Assembly (NCBI RefSeq): GCF_004016525.1
Contig: NZ_SACJ01000003.1
Coordinates: forward strand, 1 to 64,000
Length of the DNA stretch: 64,000 nucleotides
Source of the DNA: Flavobacterium sufflavum
GTDB taxonomy: Bacteria > Bacteroidota > Bacteroidia > Flavobacteriales > Flavobacteriaceae
Direction of reading: 5' to 3'
The notes beneath the pieces are model-generated. The model saw only the letters and a program-made list of their open reading frames with translations, ran no database searches and was not told the DNA's origin. Position 1 is the first letter of the stretch; each line of letters opens with the position of its first letter. This document shows, piece by piece, positions 44,645 through 52,203 of this stretch. The position numbers and the translations under genes are program-made.

Positions 44645-45898
44645 ATGAAACTAATTATCCGAAACGCAAAAATTATCGACCCTCAAAGTACTTTTCACAA
44701 TCAAACGGTAGATATTTTAATTGTAGATGGATTAATTCAAAAAATTGGAGCTTCTTTACCCAATCCAGAGTTGGCAGAAGAACTAAAATTAGATAATCTT
44801 CATGTATCTCAAGGTTGGTTTGACAGCAGCGTTTCTCTGGGCGAACCTGGTTTTGAGGATCGCGAAACCATCACTAACGGATTGTTGGTTGCTGCAAAAA
44901 GCGGTTTCACCGGAATTGGTTTACAACCCAATTCTTTCCCAATAATTGACAATCAATCCCAAATTAATTTTGTAAAAACCAAAGCTATTGGTCACGCAAC
45001 AACACTTTTCCCTATTGGTGCCTTAACTAAAAATGCCGAAGGAAAAGATATGGCTGAATTGTTTGATATGAAACAAGCCGGAGCGATTGCCTTTGGTGAT
45101 TACAACAAAAGTTTTGAAAATGCCAATTTGCTAAAAATTGCTTTACAATACACTCAGGATTTTGATGGATTGGTGATTGCTTATTCTCAAGATTCCAATA
45201 TTAAAGGACATGGAGTTGTCAACGAAGGAATCGTTTCTACCCGTTTAGGTTTAAAAGGAATTCCTAATCTTGCCGAAGAATTACAAGTAGCCCGAAATTT
45301 ATTCTTACTCGAATATACTGGTGGAAAATTACATATTCCAACAGTTTCCACAGCAAAATCGGTAGCTTTAATCAAAGAAGCCAAAGCCAAAGGATTGAAT
45401 GTAAGTTGCAGCGTAACGGTTCATCATCTAACAATGACCGATGAGAAATTAGATAGTTTTGATACCCGCTATAAAGTGACTCCGCCTTTAAGAACAGAAG
45501 AAGACAGACAGGCTTTATTAGCCGGAATTCAGGACAACACCATCGACATGATTACAACCGACCATAATCCTATTGACATTGAGCATAAGAAAATGGAATT
45601 TGATATGGCAAAAAACGGAACCATTGGTCTAGAAAGTGCTTTTGGAGCTTTAATTAACGTATTGCCTTTAGAAAAAGTAATTGAAAAATTAACCAGCGGA
45701 AAAACGGTTTTTGGTATCGAAAGTTCACCAATAAACGAAGGTGCAACTGCTAACCTTAGTCTGTTCAATCCTGAAGAAGAAAGTACTTTTACAAAAGCAT
45801 CTATTTTATCGAAATCTAAAAACTCAGCCTTTTTAGGAATGCAAACAAAAGGAAAAGCATACGGAATTGTAAATCAAGGTCAATTAATAGTAGCATAA
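44645..45898 (+). CDS. Dihydroorotase-like protein lacking the HxH metal ligands
   Basis: A 417-aa amidohydrolase-fold protein of the PyrC multifunctional-complex type. The family layout is intact: LIIRNAKIIDPQS, a GEPGFEDRE loop, SVTVHHLTMTDE, TTDHNPIDIEHKKMEFD and GTIGLESAFGAL. However, the signature DxHxH reads D60-S-S62-V-S64, with both histidines replaced by serine. Those histidines bind the metal, so dihydroorotase activity is doubtful. Proteobacterial PyrC' pseudo-enzymes that lost metal ligands serve as structural partners of aspartate carbamoyltransferase, a possible precedent. No ATCase gene is in the window. It is in the same run as the BatA-like gene (14-base gap). Confidence 0.85.
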   Translation: MKLIIRNAKIIDPQSTFHNQTVDILIVDGLIQKIGASLPNPELAEELKLDNLHVSQGWFDSSVSLGEPGFEDRETITNGLLVAAKSGFTGIGLQPNSFPIIDNQSQINFVKTKAIGHATTLFPIGALTKNAEGKDMAELFDMKQAGAIAFGDYNKSFENANLLKIALQYTQDFDGLVIAYSQDSNIKGHGVVNEGIVSTRLGLKGIPNLAEELQVARNLFLLEYTGGKLHIPTVSTAKSVALIKEAKAKGLNVSCSVTVHHLTMTDEKLDSFDTRYKVTPPLRTEEDRQALLAGIQDNTIDMITTDHNPIDIEHKKMEFDMAKNGTIGLESAFGALINVLPLEKVIEKLTSGKTVFGIESSPINEGATANLSLFNPEEESTFTKASILSKSKNSAFLGMQTKGKAYGIVNQGQLIVA

Positions 45899-45900
45899 AC

Positions 45901-46227
45901 ATGAATAATACAATCGAAGAAGGAAAAACAGCCGCAATAACCAGTTATATTTTAGGAATTGGAGTTTTTATTGCGATGTCTATGAATGCTGAAGACAAGA
46001 ATCCTTTCGCCTCTTTTCACATCCGCCAAGGCTTAGGAATCACCCTGACTTTTATTTCGCTGGGTTTAATCATCAGTAATTTTGACAGTATGATGATATC
46101 AGCACCTATGTGGATTTTTGTTTCAGTGCTTTGGACTTACGGAATTTTTAGTGCTATAAAAGGTGAGACTAAACCCATGCCGCTTGTTGGAAATTTATAT
46201 CAAAAATGGTTTAAAAGCATATCTTAA
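45901..46227 (+). CDS. Small membrane protein, DUF4870/Tic20-like
   Basis: A 108-aa protein with three hydrophobic segments (AITSYILGIGVFIAMSM, LGITLTFISLGLIISNF, WIFVSVLWTYGIFSAI). The element PFASFHIRQGLGITL between helices 1 and 2 is the hallmark of the DUF4870/Tic20-like group. It starts 2 bases after the dihydroorotase-like stop. Function unknown. Confidence 0.75.
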   Translation: MNNTIEEGKTAAITSYILGIGVFIAMSMNAEDKNPFASFHIRQGLGITLTFISLGLIISNFDSMMISAPMWIFVSVLWTYGIFSAIKGETKPMPLVGNLYQKWFKSIS

Positions 46228-46275
46228 AATTCCAAAAAATAAATTACAAATTCCAAAACTGAATACTAAAAACTG

Positions 46276-46293
46276 TCCCGATAGCTATCGGGA
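46276..46293. repeat. Palindromic repeat TCCCGATAGCTATCGGGA, copy 1
   Basis: An 18-base perfect palindrome in the 80-base gap between the small membrane protein and the esterase. The same 18 bases form the core of the 42-base palindrome at 46982-47023. Two copies within 750 bases suggest a dispersed REP-like element. Confidence 0.75.
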
Positions 46294-46307
46294 ACTGAAC
46301 ACTTCTT

Positions 46308-46955
46308 ATGAATTTATCCCTAGAATACCTCATCAGAGAACCCAAAATAAAATTAGATAAAAACCCATTACTATTATTATTACACGGTTACGGCAGCAAT
46401 GAAGCCGATTTATTCTCCTTTGCATCAGAATTACCAGAAGAATATTATGTTATTTCGGCACGCGCACCTTATGACTTACAATACGGAAGTTATGCCTGGT
46501 ACGCCATTAATTTTGATGCCAATGAAAACAAATTCTCTGACCACGAACAAGCTAAATTATCAAGAGATTTAATTGCTCAATTTATTGACGAATTAGTTGC
46601 AAACTATCCAATCGATGAAAAACAAATTACCCTACTAGGATTTAGCCAGGGCGCTATTTTAAGCCATGCTATCGCACTTTCACATCCCGACAAAGTACAA
46701 AAAGTAATTGCATTGAGTGGTTATATAAGCGAACCTATATTTGAAGAAAATTATAAAAACAATGATTTTTCTAATTTGAAAGTTTTTGCAGCCCACGGAA
46801 CGGTAGATCAGGTAATCCCAGTAGAATGGGCACGAAAAACCAAAGCTTTTTTAGACAATTTATCCGTAAAATCAGTTTATCACGAATATCCAATTGGTCA
46901 CGGAGTTTCACCTCAGGAATTTAATGATTTTAAAAACTGGTTAATACAAAATTAA
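46308..46955 (+). CDS. Alpha/beta hydrolase, phospholipase/carboxylesterase family
   Basis: A 215-aa serine hydrolase. The oxyanion region is LLLHGYGSNEADL. The nucleophile is S113 in GFSQGA, with D165 in HGTVDQVIP and H196 in IGHGVS as the other triad members. The family includes YpfH-like esterases and acyl-protein thioesterases. There is no signal peptide, so the substrate is probably cytoplasmic. It closes the run that begins with the BatA-like gene and ends at the strong palindrome at 46982. Confidence 0.88.
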   Translation: MNLSLEYLIREPKIKLDKNPLLLLLHGYGSNEADLFSFASELPEEYYVISARAPYDLQYGSYAWYAINFDANENKFSDHEQAKLSRDLIAQFIDELVANYPIDEKQITLLGFSQGAILSHAIALSHPDKVQKVIALSGYISEPIFEENYKNNDFSNLKVFAAHGTVDQVIPVEWARKTKAFLDNLSVKSVYHEYPIGHGVSPQEFNDFKNWLIQN

Positions 46956-46981
46956 ATTAATTTTACCCAAATTAATTCCAC

Positions 46982-47023
46982 AAAAAAATCCCGTCCCGAT
47001 AGCTATCGGGACGGGATTTTTTT
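46982..47023. terminator. 42-base perfect palindrome, bidirectional terminator
   Basis: All 21 base pairs match with no loop in the DNA form. The outer arms are A7/T7 and the GC-rich inside includes TCCCGATAGCTATCGGGA. It lies between the convergent esterase (stop 46955) and lipoprotein (stop 47044) genes, and gives a GC stem followed by a U tract in both directions. Confidence 0.9.
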
Positions 47024-47043
47024 TATACGTTTTGTCCTTTTTT

Positions 47044-48027
47044 TTAGTGACAGTTTTTATCTAAATGTTTTTTAATTCGACTTGAATTAGTTGTATTTCC
47101 ACTACAATCCGGAATTAAATTAAAAGGAGTAACAACTTTGTTTACCGTTATTTCAGATCTTGTAGTATAACCATCCCCATCATCATCAATATCTAAATAA
47201 TCAGGGATTCCATCTCCATCTGAATCCTCAAGGGGATTATCAGTTGTAGCAACTGTTCTCAAATATCCATCCCCATTAAGATCTTCAAGATAAGATGGAA
47301 TGCCGTCATTGTCTAAATCAGATCTTTTTACTGCATACAATTTAAAACTAAATACCAAAGGTGAGTAACTTGGTATTGAACCACTTCCTGAACTATAATA
47401 ACCTAATCCAGAAGGCAAAAACATTACCCCTGCACCAAAATTATTATAAGTAACTGTTCCATCTGAACCAGAAGTATAAGTACCTGTTTTAAACTCAGGA
47501 AAAATTTCACTCCAACCCGTAATGGTTTCATATAAATTTAAAAAAGTCTGTGGATATTTTACTTCTTCAAATTGTGTTGCTGTTAAAGTTGTAACTTGAT
47601 CTACAGTAGACTTATACAAATACTGTCCTCGGTATGAAGATAAAACGCTATCAACATTACAAGGTTTATCACCTGTTCCTGGTCTTAAAACCAAATAATA
47701 TACTTTATAAGTTATATCATGTAATGCCACATTTTTTGTCAATAATTTTGGAAAAGTACTACTATTCAAATAAGACATAATAGAAGGCTGGCTTCCTCCT
47801 GTTGGGATTTTAGTAAACACCACATCCTGATCTTCCGGTTGCCCAGGTGCGTTAGTAACATCTATATAATACGAATTTAAATATTCTTCAATTGTGGTAT
47901 TATCTGCTGTAAATTGTTCTTGAAAATCTCTGAGAGGTTCTACTTCAACAGAATTATCATCTTTCGAGCATGAAAATAAAGAGAGGCATGTAATTATTAA
48001 AATAAAATAATACTTAAATTTGTTCAT
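47044..48027 (-). CDS. FKBP-like lipoprotein with calcium-binding repeats
   Basis: A 327-aa exported lipoprotein. The signal (ILIITCLSLFSC) has its lipobox cysteine in LFSCSKD. The middle (about 75-235) resembles the FKBP-type peptidyl-prolyl isomerase proteins of flavobacteria (VYYLVLRPGTG, GWSEIFPEFKTG, GAGVMFLPSGLGYYSSG, PLVFSFKLYAV). The C-terminus has TSP3-like calcium repeats (DLDNDGIPSYLED, DSDGDGIPDYLDIDDDGDGY). Related lipoproteins have been linked to gliding or envelope folding. Isomerase activity is not certain because FKBP active-site aromatics are poorly kept. Confidence 0.75.
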   Translation of the reverse strand: MNKFKYYFILIITCLSLFSCSKDDNSVEVEPLRDFQEQFTADNTTIEEYLNSYYIDVTNAPGQPEDQDVVFTKIPTGGSQPSIMSYLNSSTFPKLLTKNVALHDITYKVYYLVLRPGTGDKPCNVDSVLSSYRGQYLYKSTVDQVTTLTATQFEEVKYPQTFLNLYETITGWSEIFPEFKTGTYTSGSDGTVTYNNFGAGVMFLPSGLGYYSSGSGSIPSYSPLVFSFKLYAVKRSDLDNDGIPSYLEDLNGDGYLRTVATTDNPLEDSDGDGIPDYLDIDDDGDGYTTRSEITVNKVVTPFNLIPDCSGNTTNSSRIKKHLDKNCH

Positions 48028-48105
48028 TATAGCTGAATTTTAAGTGCGCAAGATACAATATTGATTTATTTTTGTAAACTATTTAACTCTGATTTTAGAA
48101 ATTTT

Positions 48106-48492
48106 ATGCGAATAGATAAATATTTATGGTGTGTCCGATATTACAAAACCCGAAATATGGTTACGGAAGCCTGTAAAAAAAATCACATCACCGTAAATGG
48201 CGTGGTTGCCAAGCCATCCAAGGAAGTTTTTCCCACAGACAAAATTACTTTTAGAAAAGACCAAATCACTCAAATCATCACCGTTTTAGACATTCCTGAA
48301 AATCGTGTAGGCGCTAAATTAGTTGATATCTATCGAAGAAACGATACTCCTGCCGAAGTATACCAACATTTGGAATTGCTAAAACTTTCCAAAGAACATT
48401 ACAGAAAAAGTGGAACAGGACGACCTACCAAAAAAGACCGAAGGGATATTGACGATTACGGAAACGAAATCCACGAAGACGAAGAAGATTAA
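48106..48492 (+). CDS. S4-domain RNA-binding protein, HslR-like
   Basis: A 128-aa protein. The S4 RNA-binding domain begins at once (MRIDKYLWCVRYYKTRNMVTEAC) and includes HITVNGVVAKPSKEV. A basic then acidic tail follows (RPTKKDRRDIDDYGNEIHEDEED). E. coli HslR (Hsp15) with this layout rescues stalled 50S subunits. I chose the ATG at 48106. A TTG 15 codons upstream would add a segment that is not part of the domain. Confidence 0.85.
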   Translation: MRIDKYLWCVRYYKTRNMVTEACKKNHITVNGVVAKPSKEVFPTDKITFRKDQITQIITVLDIPENRVGAKLVDIYRRNDTPAEVYQHLELLKLSKEHYRKSGTGRPTKKDRRDIDDYGNEIHEDEED

Positions 48493-48624
48493 AAATCCAA
48501 TTTTTAAATCCCAAATTCCAAAACTTCGGGATAAAAAATCAAAGTTGTATTTACTTTTTAAAGTTGGAATTTGGATTTTTTATATTGGAATTTAAATTTA
48601 GTTATATTAGCAAAAAAACAAATC

Positions 48625-49125
48625 ATGAGCAAAAATATCATTCTGACTGACCAAGAAATAAAACACAAAACAAAACGTATTGCTTATCAAATTTATGAGA
48701 CCTTCATAGAAGAACAAGAAGTAGTACTGGCTGGAATTGCCGACAATGGTTATGTATTTGCCGAAAAAATTGCTCAGGAATTAAAAAGTATTTCTGGTTT
48801 AAAAGTATTACTATGCGAAGTTCACATAGACAAACAAAATCCAAATCAAGCCATACAAACTTCGATTCCAGCCGAAGAATATGCTAACAAAGGCTTGATT
48901 CTCATAGATGATGTATTGAATTCAGGCACAACCTTAATTTATGCAGTAAGACATTTTTTGGATGTGCCATTAAAAAAATTCAAAACAGCGGTCTTAGTCG
49001 ATCGCAACCATAAAAAATATCCTGTAAAAGCTGATTTTAAAGGAATCTCACTTTCTACTTCTTTATTAGAACATGTTAGAGTAGAATTTGATCAAGACAA
49101 CAATAGCTATGCCTGGCTAAGCTAA
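48625..49125 (+). CDS. PyrR-like phosphoribosyltransferase
   Basis: A 166-aa type I phosphoribosyltransferase fold. The PRPP motif is LILIDDVLNSGTTLIYAV, and upstream elements VVLAGIADNGYVFAEKIA and LKVLLCEVHIDKQ complete the fold. PyrR-type proteins act as uracil phosphoribosyltransferases or RNA-binding attenuators of pyrimidine genes. No pyr operon attenuator is seen, so function stays open. The start is the ATG at 48625 (MSKNIILTDQEIKHKT). The 3' end overlaps aroK, on the opposite strand, by 9 bases. Confidence 0.85.
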   Translation: MSKNIILTDQEIKHKTKRIAYQIYETFIEEQEVVLAGIADNGYVFAEKIAQELKSISGLKVLLCEVHIDKQNPNQAIQTSIPAEEYANKGLILIDDVLNSGTTLIYAVRHFLDVPLKKFKTAVLVDRNHKKYPVKADFKGISLSTSLLEHVRVEFDQDNNSYAWLS

Positions 49126-49635
49126 AATTGCCAAAATATCTTCCACAGTCTCTTCAATCGTTTTTTGATCCACTGGAACGATATGTTGCGCCTGATTGTA
49201 ATAATAACTTCTTTCAAATAGATGGGTAGCAATAAACTCTTTCATCTCGACATCGGTTTTGTCCGCGATAAGGGGTCTATTGCTCTTATTTAAGGACAAT
49301 CTAGCTACTAAAGTCTCTATAGATGCTTTTAAGTAAATAGAAAACACATCTTCTCCTTTTAGTAACTCATGATTATTCGCATAACAAGGAGTTCCTCCCC
49401 CAAGGCCAATTATAATCGGTTCAGTAAAATTCAATAATTCTACAAAATATTCGTGTTCTAACTTTCTAAAATGGATTTCTCCTTTTTCAGCAAATATTGA
49501 TTTGATAGTCATTTTTACCTTTTTCTCGATAAATTCGTCCAAATCAACAAAAGGAATTTCAAGCTTTTTTGACAATTCTTTGGCAATAGTTGACTTTCCA
49601 CAACCCATATAACCTAACAGTATAATTTTCTTCAT
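49117..49635 (-). CDS. aroK: Shikimate kinase
   Basis: A 172-aa kinase of the aromatic amino acid pathway that phosphorylates shikimate at O-3. Walker A is GYMGCGKSTIAKEL. The shikimate-binding DEFIE and FRKLEHEYF lie downstream, followed by GLGGGTPCY and the adenine-loop RPLIAD. The length is normal. It ends within the convergent phosphoribosyltransferase gene, with no intergenic terminator. Confidence 0.94.
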   Translation of the reverse strand: MKKIILLGYMGCGKSTIAKELSKKLEIPFVDLDEFIEKKVKMTIKSIFAEKGEIHFRKLEHEYFVELLNFTEPIIIGLGGGTPCYANNHELLKGEDVFSIYLKASIETLVARLSLNKSNRPLIADKTDVEMKEFIATHLFERSYYYNQAQHIVPVDQKTIEETVEDILAILA

Positions 49636-49705
49636 AGAATAAAACCCTATAAACTAAGGTGTTAAAATTTATTATTAAAAAAAGACAAATTTATAATAAA
49701 ATAGC

Positions 49706-49737
49706 TTGGAAATAATAAAAAAAACGCCTTATATTTG
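49706..49737 (+). promoter_or_regulatory. tRNA promoter
   Basis: TTG at 49706-49708 and TATATTTG at 49730-49737, separated by 21 bases, match the Bacteroidota consensus. The box ends 25 bases before the first tRNA-Lys. Confidence 0.75.
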
Positions 49738-49762
49738 CACCCGCAATCAGGGAACGATGCAA

Positions 49763-49835
49763 GACTCGATAGCTCAGTTGGTAGAGCACATCACTTTTAA
49801 TGATGGGGTCCTGGGTTCGAGCCCCAGTCGGGTCA
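49763..49835 (+). tRNA. tRNA-Lys(TTT), copy 1
   Basis: A 73-base cloverleaf: acceptor GACTCGA pairs with TCGGGTC (one G-T), discriminator A. The anticodon loop CTTTTAA gives TTT, and the T-arm has GGTTCGAGCCCC. No CCA is encoded. It is identical to the copy at 49879. Confidence 0.95.
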
Positions 49836-49878
49836 CAAATTAAGTGATTCACTTGAAAAAACGTTCTCTGATGCATTT

Positions 49879-49951
49879 GACTCGATAGCTCAGTTGGTAG
49901 AGCACATCACTTTTAATGATGGGGTCCTGGGTTCGAGCCCCAGTCGGGTCA
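49879..49951 (+). tRNA. tRNA-Lys(TTT), copy 2
   Basis: Identical in all 73 bases to the copy at 49763-49835 and separated from it by 43 bases. The pair is probably transcribed together from the promoter at 49706 and ends at the hairpin that starts 2 bases later. Confidence 0.95.
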
Positions 49952-49952
49952 C

Positions 49953-49985
49953 AAAAGGTTAAGTAAATATTTTACTTAACCTTTT
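49953..49985 (+). terminator. Terminator after the tRNA-Lys pair
   Basis: A 15-bp stem (AAAAGGTTAAGTAAA with TTTACTTAACCTTTT) and a 3-base loop followed by further T residues. It stands directly between tRNA-Lys and tRNA-Leu. Confidence 0.85.
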
Positions 49986-49994
49986 TTACTTTTA

Positions 49995-50077
49995 GGCCAT
50001 GTGGAGAAACGGTAGACTCGCCATCTTGAGGGGGTGGTGCTCGCAAGGGCGTGAGGGTTCAAATCCCTCCATGGTCA
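49995..50077 (+). tRNA. tRNA-Leu(GAG), integration site of the island
   Basis: An 83-base class II tRNA: acceptor GGCCATG pairs with CATGGTC (one G-T), and the D-stem is GAG/CTC. The anticodon stem CCATC/GGTGG has loop TTGAGGG, giving GAG. A variable arm (TGCTCGCAAGGGCG region) and T-arm GGTTCAAATCC follow. There is no encoded CCA. Only 9 bases separate it from the preceding terminator. Its last bases, GTCA, begin the sequence that is repeated at 63079. Confidence 0.92.
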
Positions 50078-50083
50078 CTTAAG

Positions 50084-50108
50084 GAGACAACTATATGATA
50101 GTTGTCTC
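50084..50108 (+). terminator. Terminator after tRNA-Leu
   Basis: The arms GAGACAACTAT and ATAGTTGTCTC form a perfect 11-bp stem with loop ATG, followed by seven T residues. The same hairpin with loop ATA recurs at 63089-63113. The stretch from here to 50267 holds no gene that I can support. Confidence 0.88.
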
Positions 50109-50267
50109 TTTTTTTATACCCATAAAAAATTCTTTATCAAACCTTTACAGCCTGACATTTAATGGTTCGATTTTTTCACGAGGAATTTTTAGTCTGTTTG
50201 AAATAAACAGTCTAAAAGTGCTTTATCTAGAGATTTAATCGGAGTTGAACGGTGGTTCGAAGTCCCA

Positions 50268-50432
50268 TTAAGGATATGTTGTTTTTTTTACTCTTGGTTT
50301 ATTATAATTTTTTGACACTAAATATAGTAATTCCAATATAATTTTGGCTTCCTTCTCATTTACCTGAATGCCGTTCTTGGAAAGAATAATAATTGCTTGT
50401 TCTACTGAAACATTCTTATCAATGAAATTCAT
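50268..50432 (-). CDS. 54-aa companion of the serine recombinase
   Basis: A 54-aa hydrophilic protein starting MNFIDKNVSVEQAIIILSKN, with a second half KIILELLYLVSKNYNKPR. It starts 16 bases after the recombinase stop on the same strand. A 65-aa homologue lies in the same place in the second element (63240-63437), where the C-terminus differs by frameshift after KPR. Differences between the two copies are mainly conservative, which supports real coding. Two short helices are predicted by eye. I cannot name the family; a recombination directionality or accessory factor is one possibility (inference). Confidence 0.65.
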   Translation of the reverse strand: MNFIDKNVSVEQAIIILSKNGIQVNEKEAKIILELLYLVSKNYNKPRVKKTTYP

Positions 50433-50448
50433 TCTTTTTATTAGTTTT

Positions 50449-51909
50449 TCAGTTACTTTTTTTCGACAATATTTTTGAAAATGCTTGATTTAAATCTAAA
50501 GAAAGAGCTCCTGTTTTAAAATCAACATCAGTCGGTGGAATAAGATTTACAAGATACCTTTTATCTGAGGTATCAAATTCAGAAAATCTTTGAAAGATTT
50601 CGACTAATGCTTTATCTTCTATTTGATTTTTTTTATCAATGGCTTTTAATTTAACAACAATATCACTAGCTTCCTTTTTAAGATTTTTGATACTAACTTG
50701 ATTCTCTTTTTTTAATTCATTGTAGTCATCAATTTTTAATATTCCGGCTATAAATAATTTTCTGCCTCGAGAAAGAGTTAGCTCCTCCTCTTTTATTTTC
50801 CTTCCTAATACTTTTTGGGCGTATAAACAACTTGCTTTCTCTGTCTTTATATTCTGGTCTTCCAAAATGTTCTTAAATAATTCAATTGCATTATTTGAGA
50901 GTATCAATTGTTGAAGTTTATTTTGATAACAGTCATTAAGAAAAATTGCATCTATCCGTGTTCTACAACCATCACGGCAATGATAATATGGATATTTTTT
51001 TGATCTTCCTTTTGAAACACTTCCACCAAGTTTTCGATCACAAACAGGACAGATCAAAAAACCTCTAAGAAAAAATAATGATTGTAAATCATCTCTTTTA
51101 GCAGTAATTTTTCTTTTTGTATTAATAACAGACTGAACCTGATAAAACAAAGACTCAGATATCAACGGCTCGTGTAATCCTTTTATCATTTGCTCTTCAC
51201 TAGAGTTAAGTTTGACTGATATAAGCCCGCAATAAACTGGGTTATGCAAAATTCTGAAAAAGTGTGATCTTGAACATATTAATCCTTTATCATTGGCAAT
51301 TTTCATGATTTCAGATATTTTATGAACGTTCTTTGCAACTTGACAAAAAGCCCATTTTATAATTTCGGCTTCAGGCTCTTTAGGAGCAATGGCTTTTTTA
51401 CCATCCATTAATGTCAAATTGATAAATCCTAACGGTGCCTTACCAGGATATCTACCCATCAACTTCGCTCGACGAATGCCATTTGCCGTATTTTGAGCTC
51501 TCCGGGTATTTTCTGCTTCCGGAACGGCTAAATATACAGCCAGCATAACTGTACTTTCCGGCACAGAGAAATCAATTGGTTGATCAATAGCCTTTGCTGT
51601 TGTTTTATATTTCCGAAGCTTTCCTATCATTTCGTAAGCATATTCAACATTACGACTGAATCGATCCCATTTGATAAATAGTATGTTTTTCTCTTCTCCT
51701 GATGATTTCTTTTTAATTTCTGAAAATAATTGTTTCCATTCTGGTCTATTGAAATTCTTTGCAGAGAAATCTTCGCGATAAATTCCTTTGACTTCTATAT
51801 TGTAATATTTACAATACTTCAATAATCTATACTCCTGCTCCGGCAAGGAGTAACCTTTTCTTTTTTGTTCGTCCGTACTTACACGAACGTATAAATAGGC
51901 TGACTTCAT
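50449..51909 (-). CDS. Large serine recombinase (integrase)
   Basis: A 486-aa site-specific recombinase. The resolvase domain at 1-150 has the nucleophile S11 in YVRVSTDEQKRKGYS and later FIKWDRFSRNVEYAYEMI. A recombinase domain follows at about 165-260. A zinc ribbon comes next (CPVCDRKLGG, then YYHCRDGCRTR), and a C-terminal coiled-coil region with KIKEEELTLSRGRKLF. Such enzymes integrate and excise elements between att sites without topological constraint. The start is the ATG at 51909 (MKSAYLYVRVS); an upstream ATG at 52005 would add 32 unrelated residues. It points towards tRNA-Leu, and a broken copy lies at the window end. Confidence 0.92.
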   Translation of the reverse strand: MKSAYLYVRVSTDEQKRKGYSLPEQEYRLLKYCKYYNIEVKGIYREDFSAKNFNRPEWKQLFSEIKKKSSGEEKNILFIKWDRFSRNVEYAYEMIGKLRKYKTTAKAIDQPIDFSVPESTVMLAVYLAVPEAENTRRAQNTANGIRRAKLMGRYPGKAPLGFINLTLMDGKKAIAPKEPEAEIIKWAFCQVAKNVHKISEIMKIANDKGLICSRSHFFRILHNPVYCGLISVKLNSSEEQMIKGLHEPLISESLFYQVQSVINTKRKITAKRDDLQSLFFLRGFLICPVCDRKLGGSVSKGRSKKYPYYHCRDGCRTRIDAIFLNDCYQNKLQQLILSNNAIELFKNILEDQNIKTEKASCLYAQKVLGRKIKEEELTLSRGRKLFIAGILKIDDYNELKKENQVSIKNLKKEASDIVVKLKAIDKKNQIEDKALVEIFQRFSEFDTSDKRYLVNLIPPTDVDFKTGALSLDLNQAFSKILSKKSN

Positions 51910-52203
51910 ATAATTAATGTATTTGTTTGATTTACTACTGAATATTTTTAAACATATAAACCCATTAATAAAAAGCATTTTATGTTTTACTAAGCAAAAC
52001 GCCATCTACAACAAAAAAATACACAACACTTTATAAATCAACAATATATTTATTTTAATAATATTGTATTCATAGATTTTAATTGCTAAATTCAAGCAAG
52101 GCATAACAATATTAATTCTATTTTAAGTGAACATACTTTAATATCTAAAGTCATGACAACATATTATATTAAAAGTCCTAAAAAAATATAAAGAGAATGC
52201 AAA
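51910..52203. other. Divergent promoter region in the island
   Basis: A 294-base AT-rich gap between the recombinase (minus) and DUF4238 (plus) genes. It should hold both promoters. I see no RNA gene, no repeat and no clear TAnnTTTG/TTG pair. Confidence 0.4.

Larger units (their letters stand above)
50074..50992. repeat. Long direct repeat, copy 1 (left end of the island)
   Basis: Matches 63079-64000 over its full visible length with scattered substitutions and a few one-base indels. It covers the tRNA-Leu 3' tip, the hairpin, the small gene and the 3' part of the recombinase gene. The match probably continues beyond the window. Confidence 0.9.

Noticed and set aside
49691..49876. Minus-strand frame covering tRNA-Lys copy 1
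   Set aside because: Lies antisense to a clear tRNA and its promoter. Such frames arise from tRNA sequence and are not genes.
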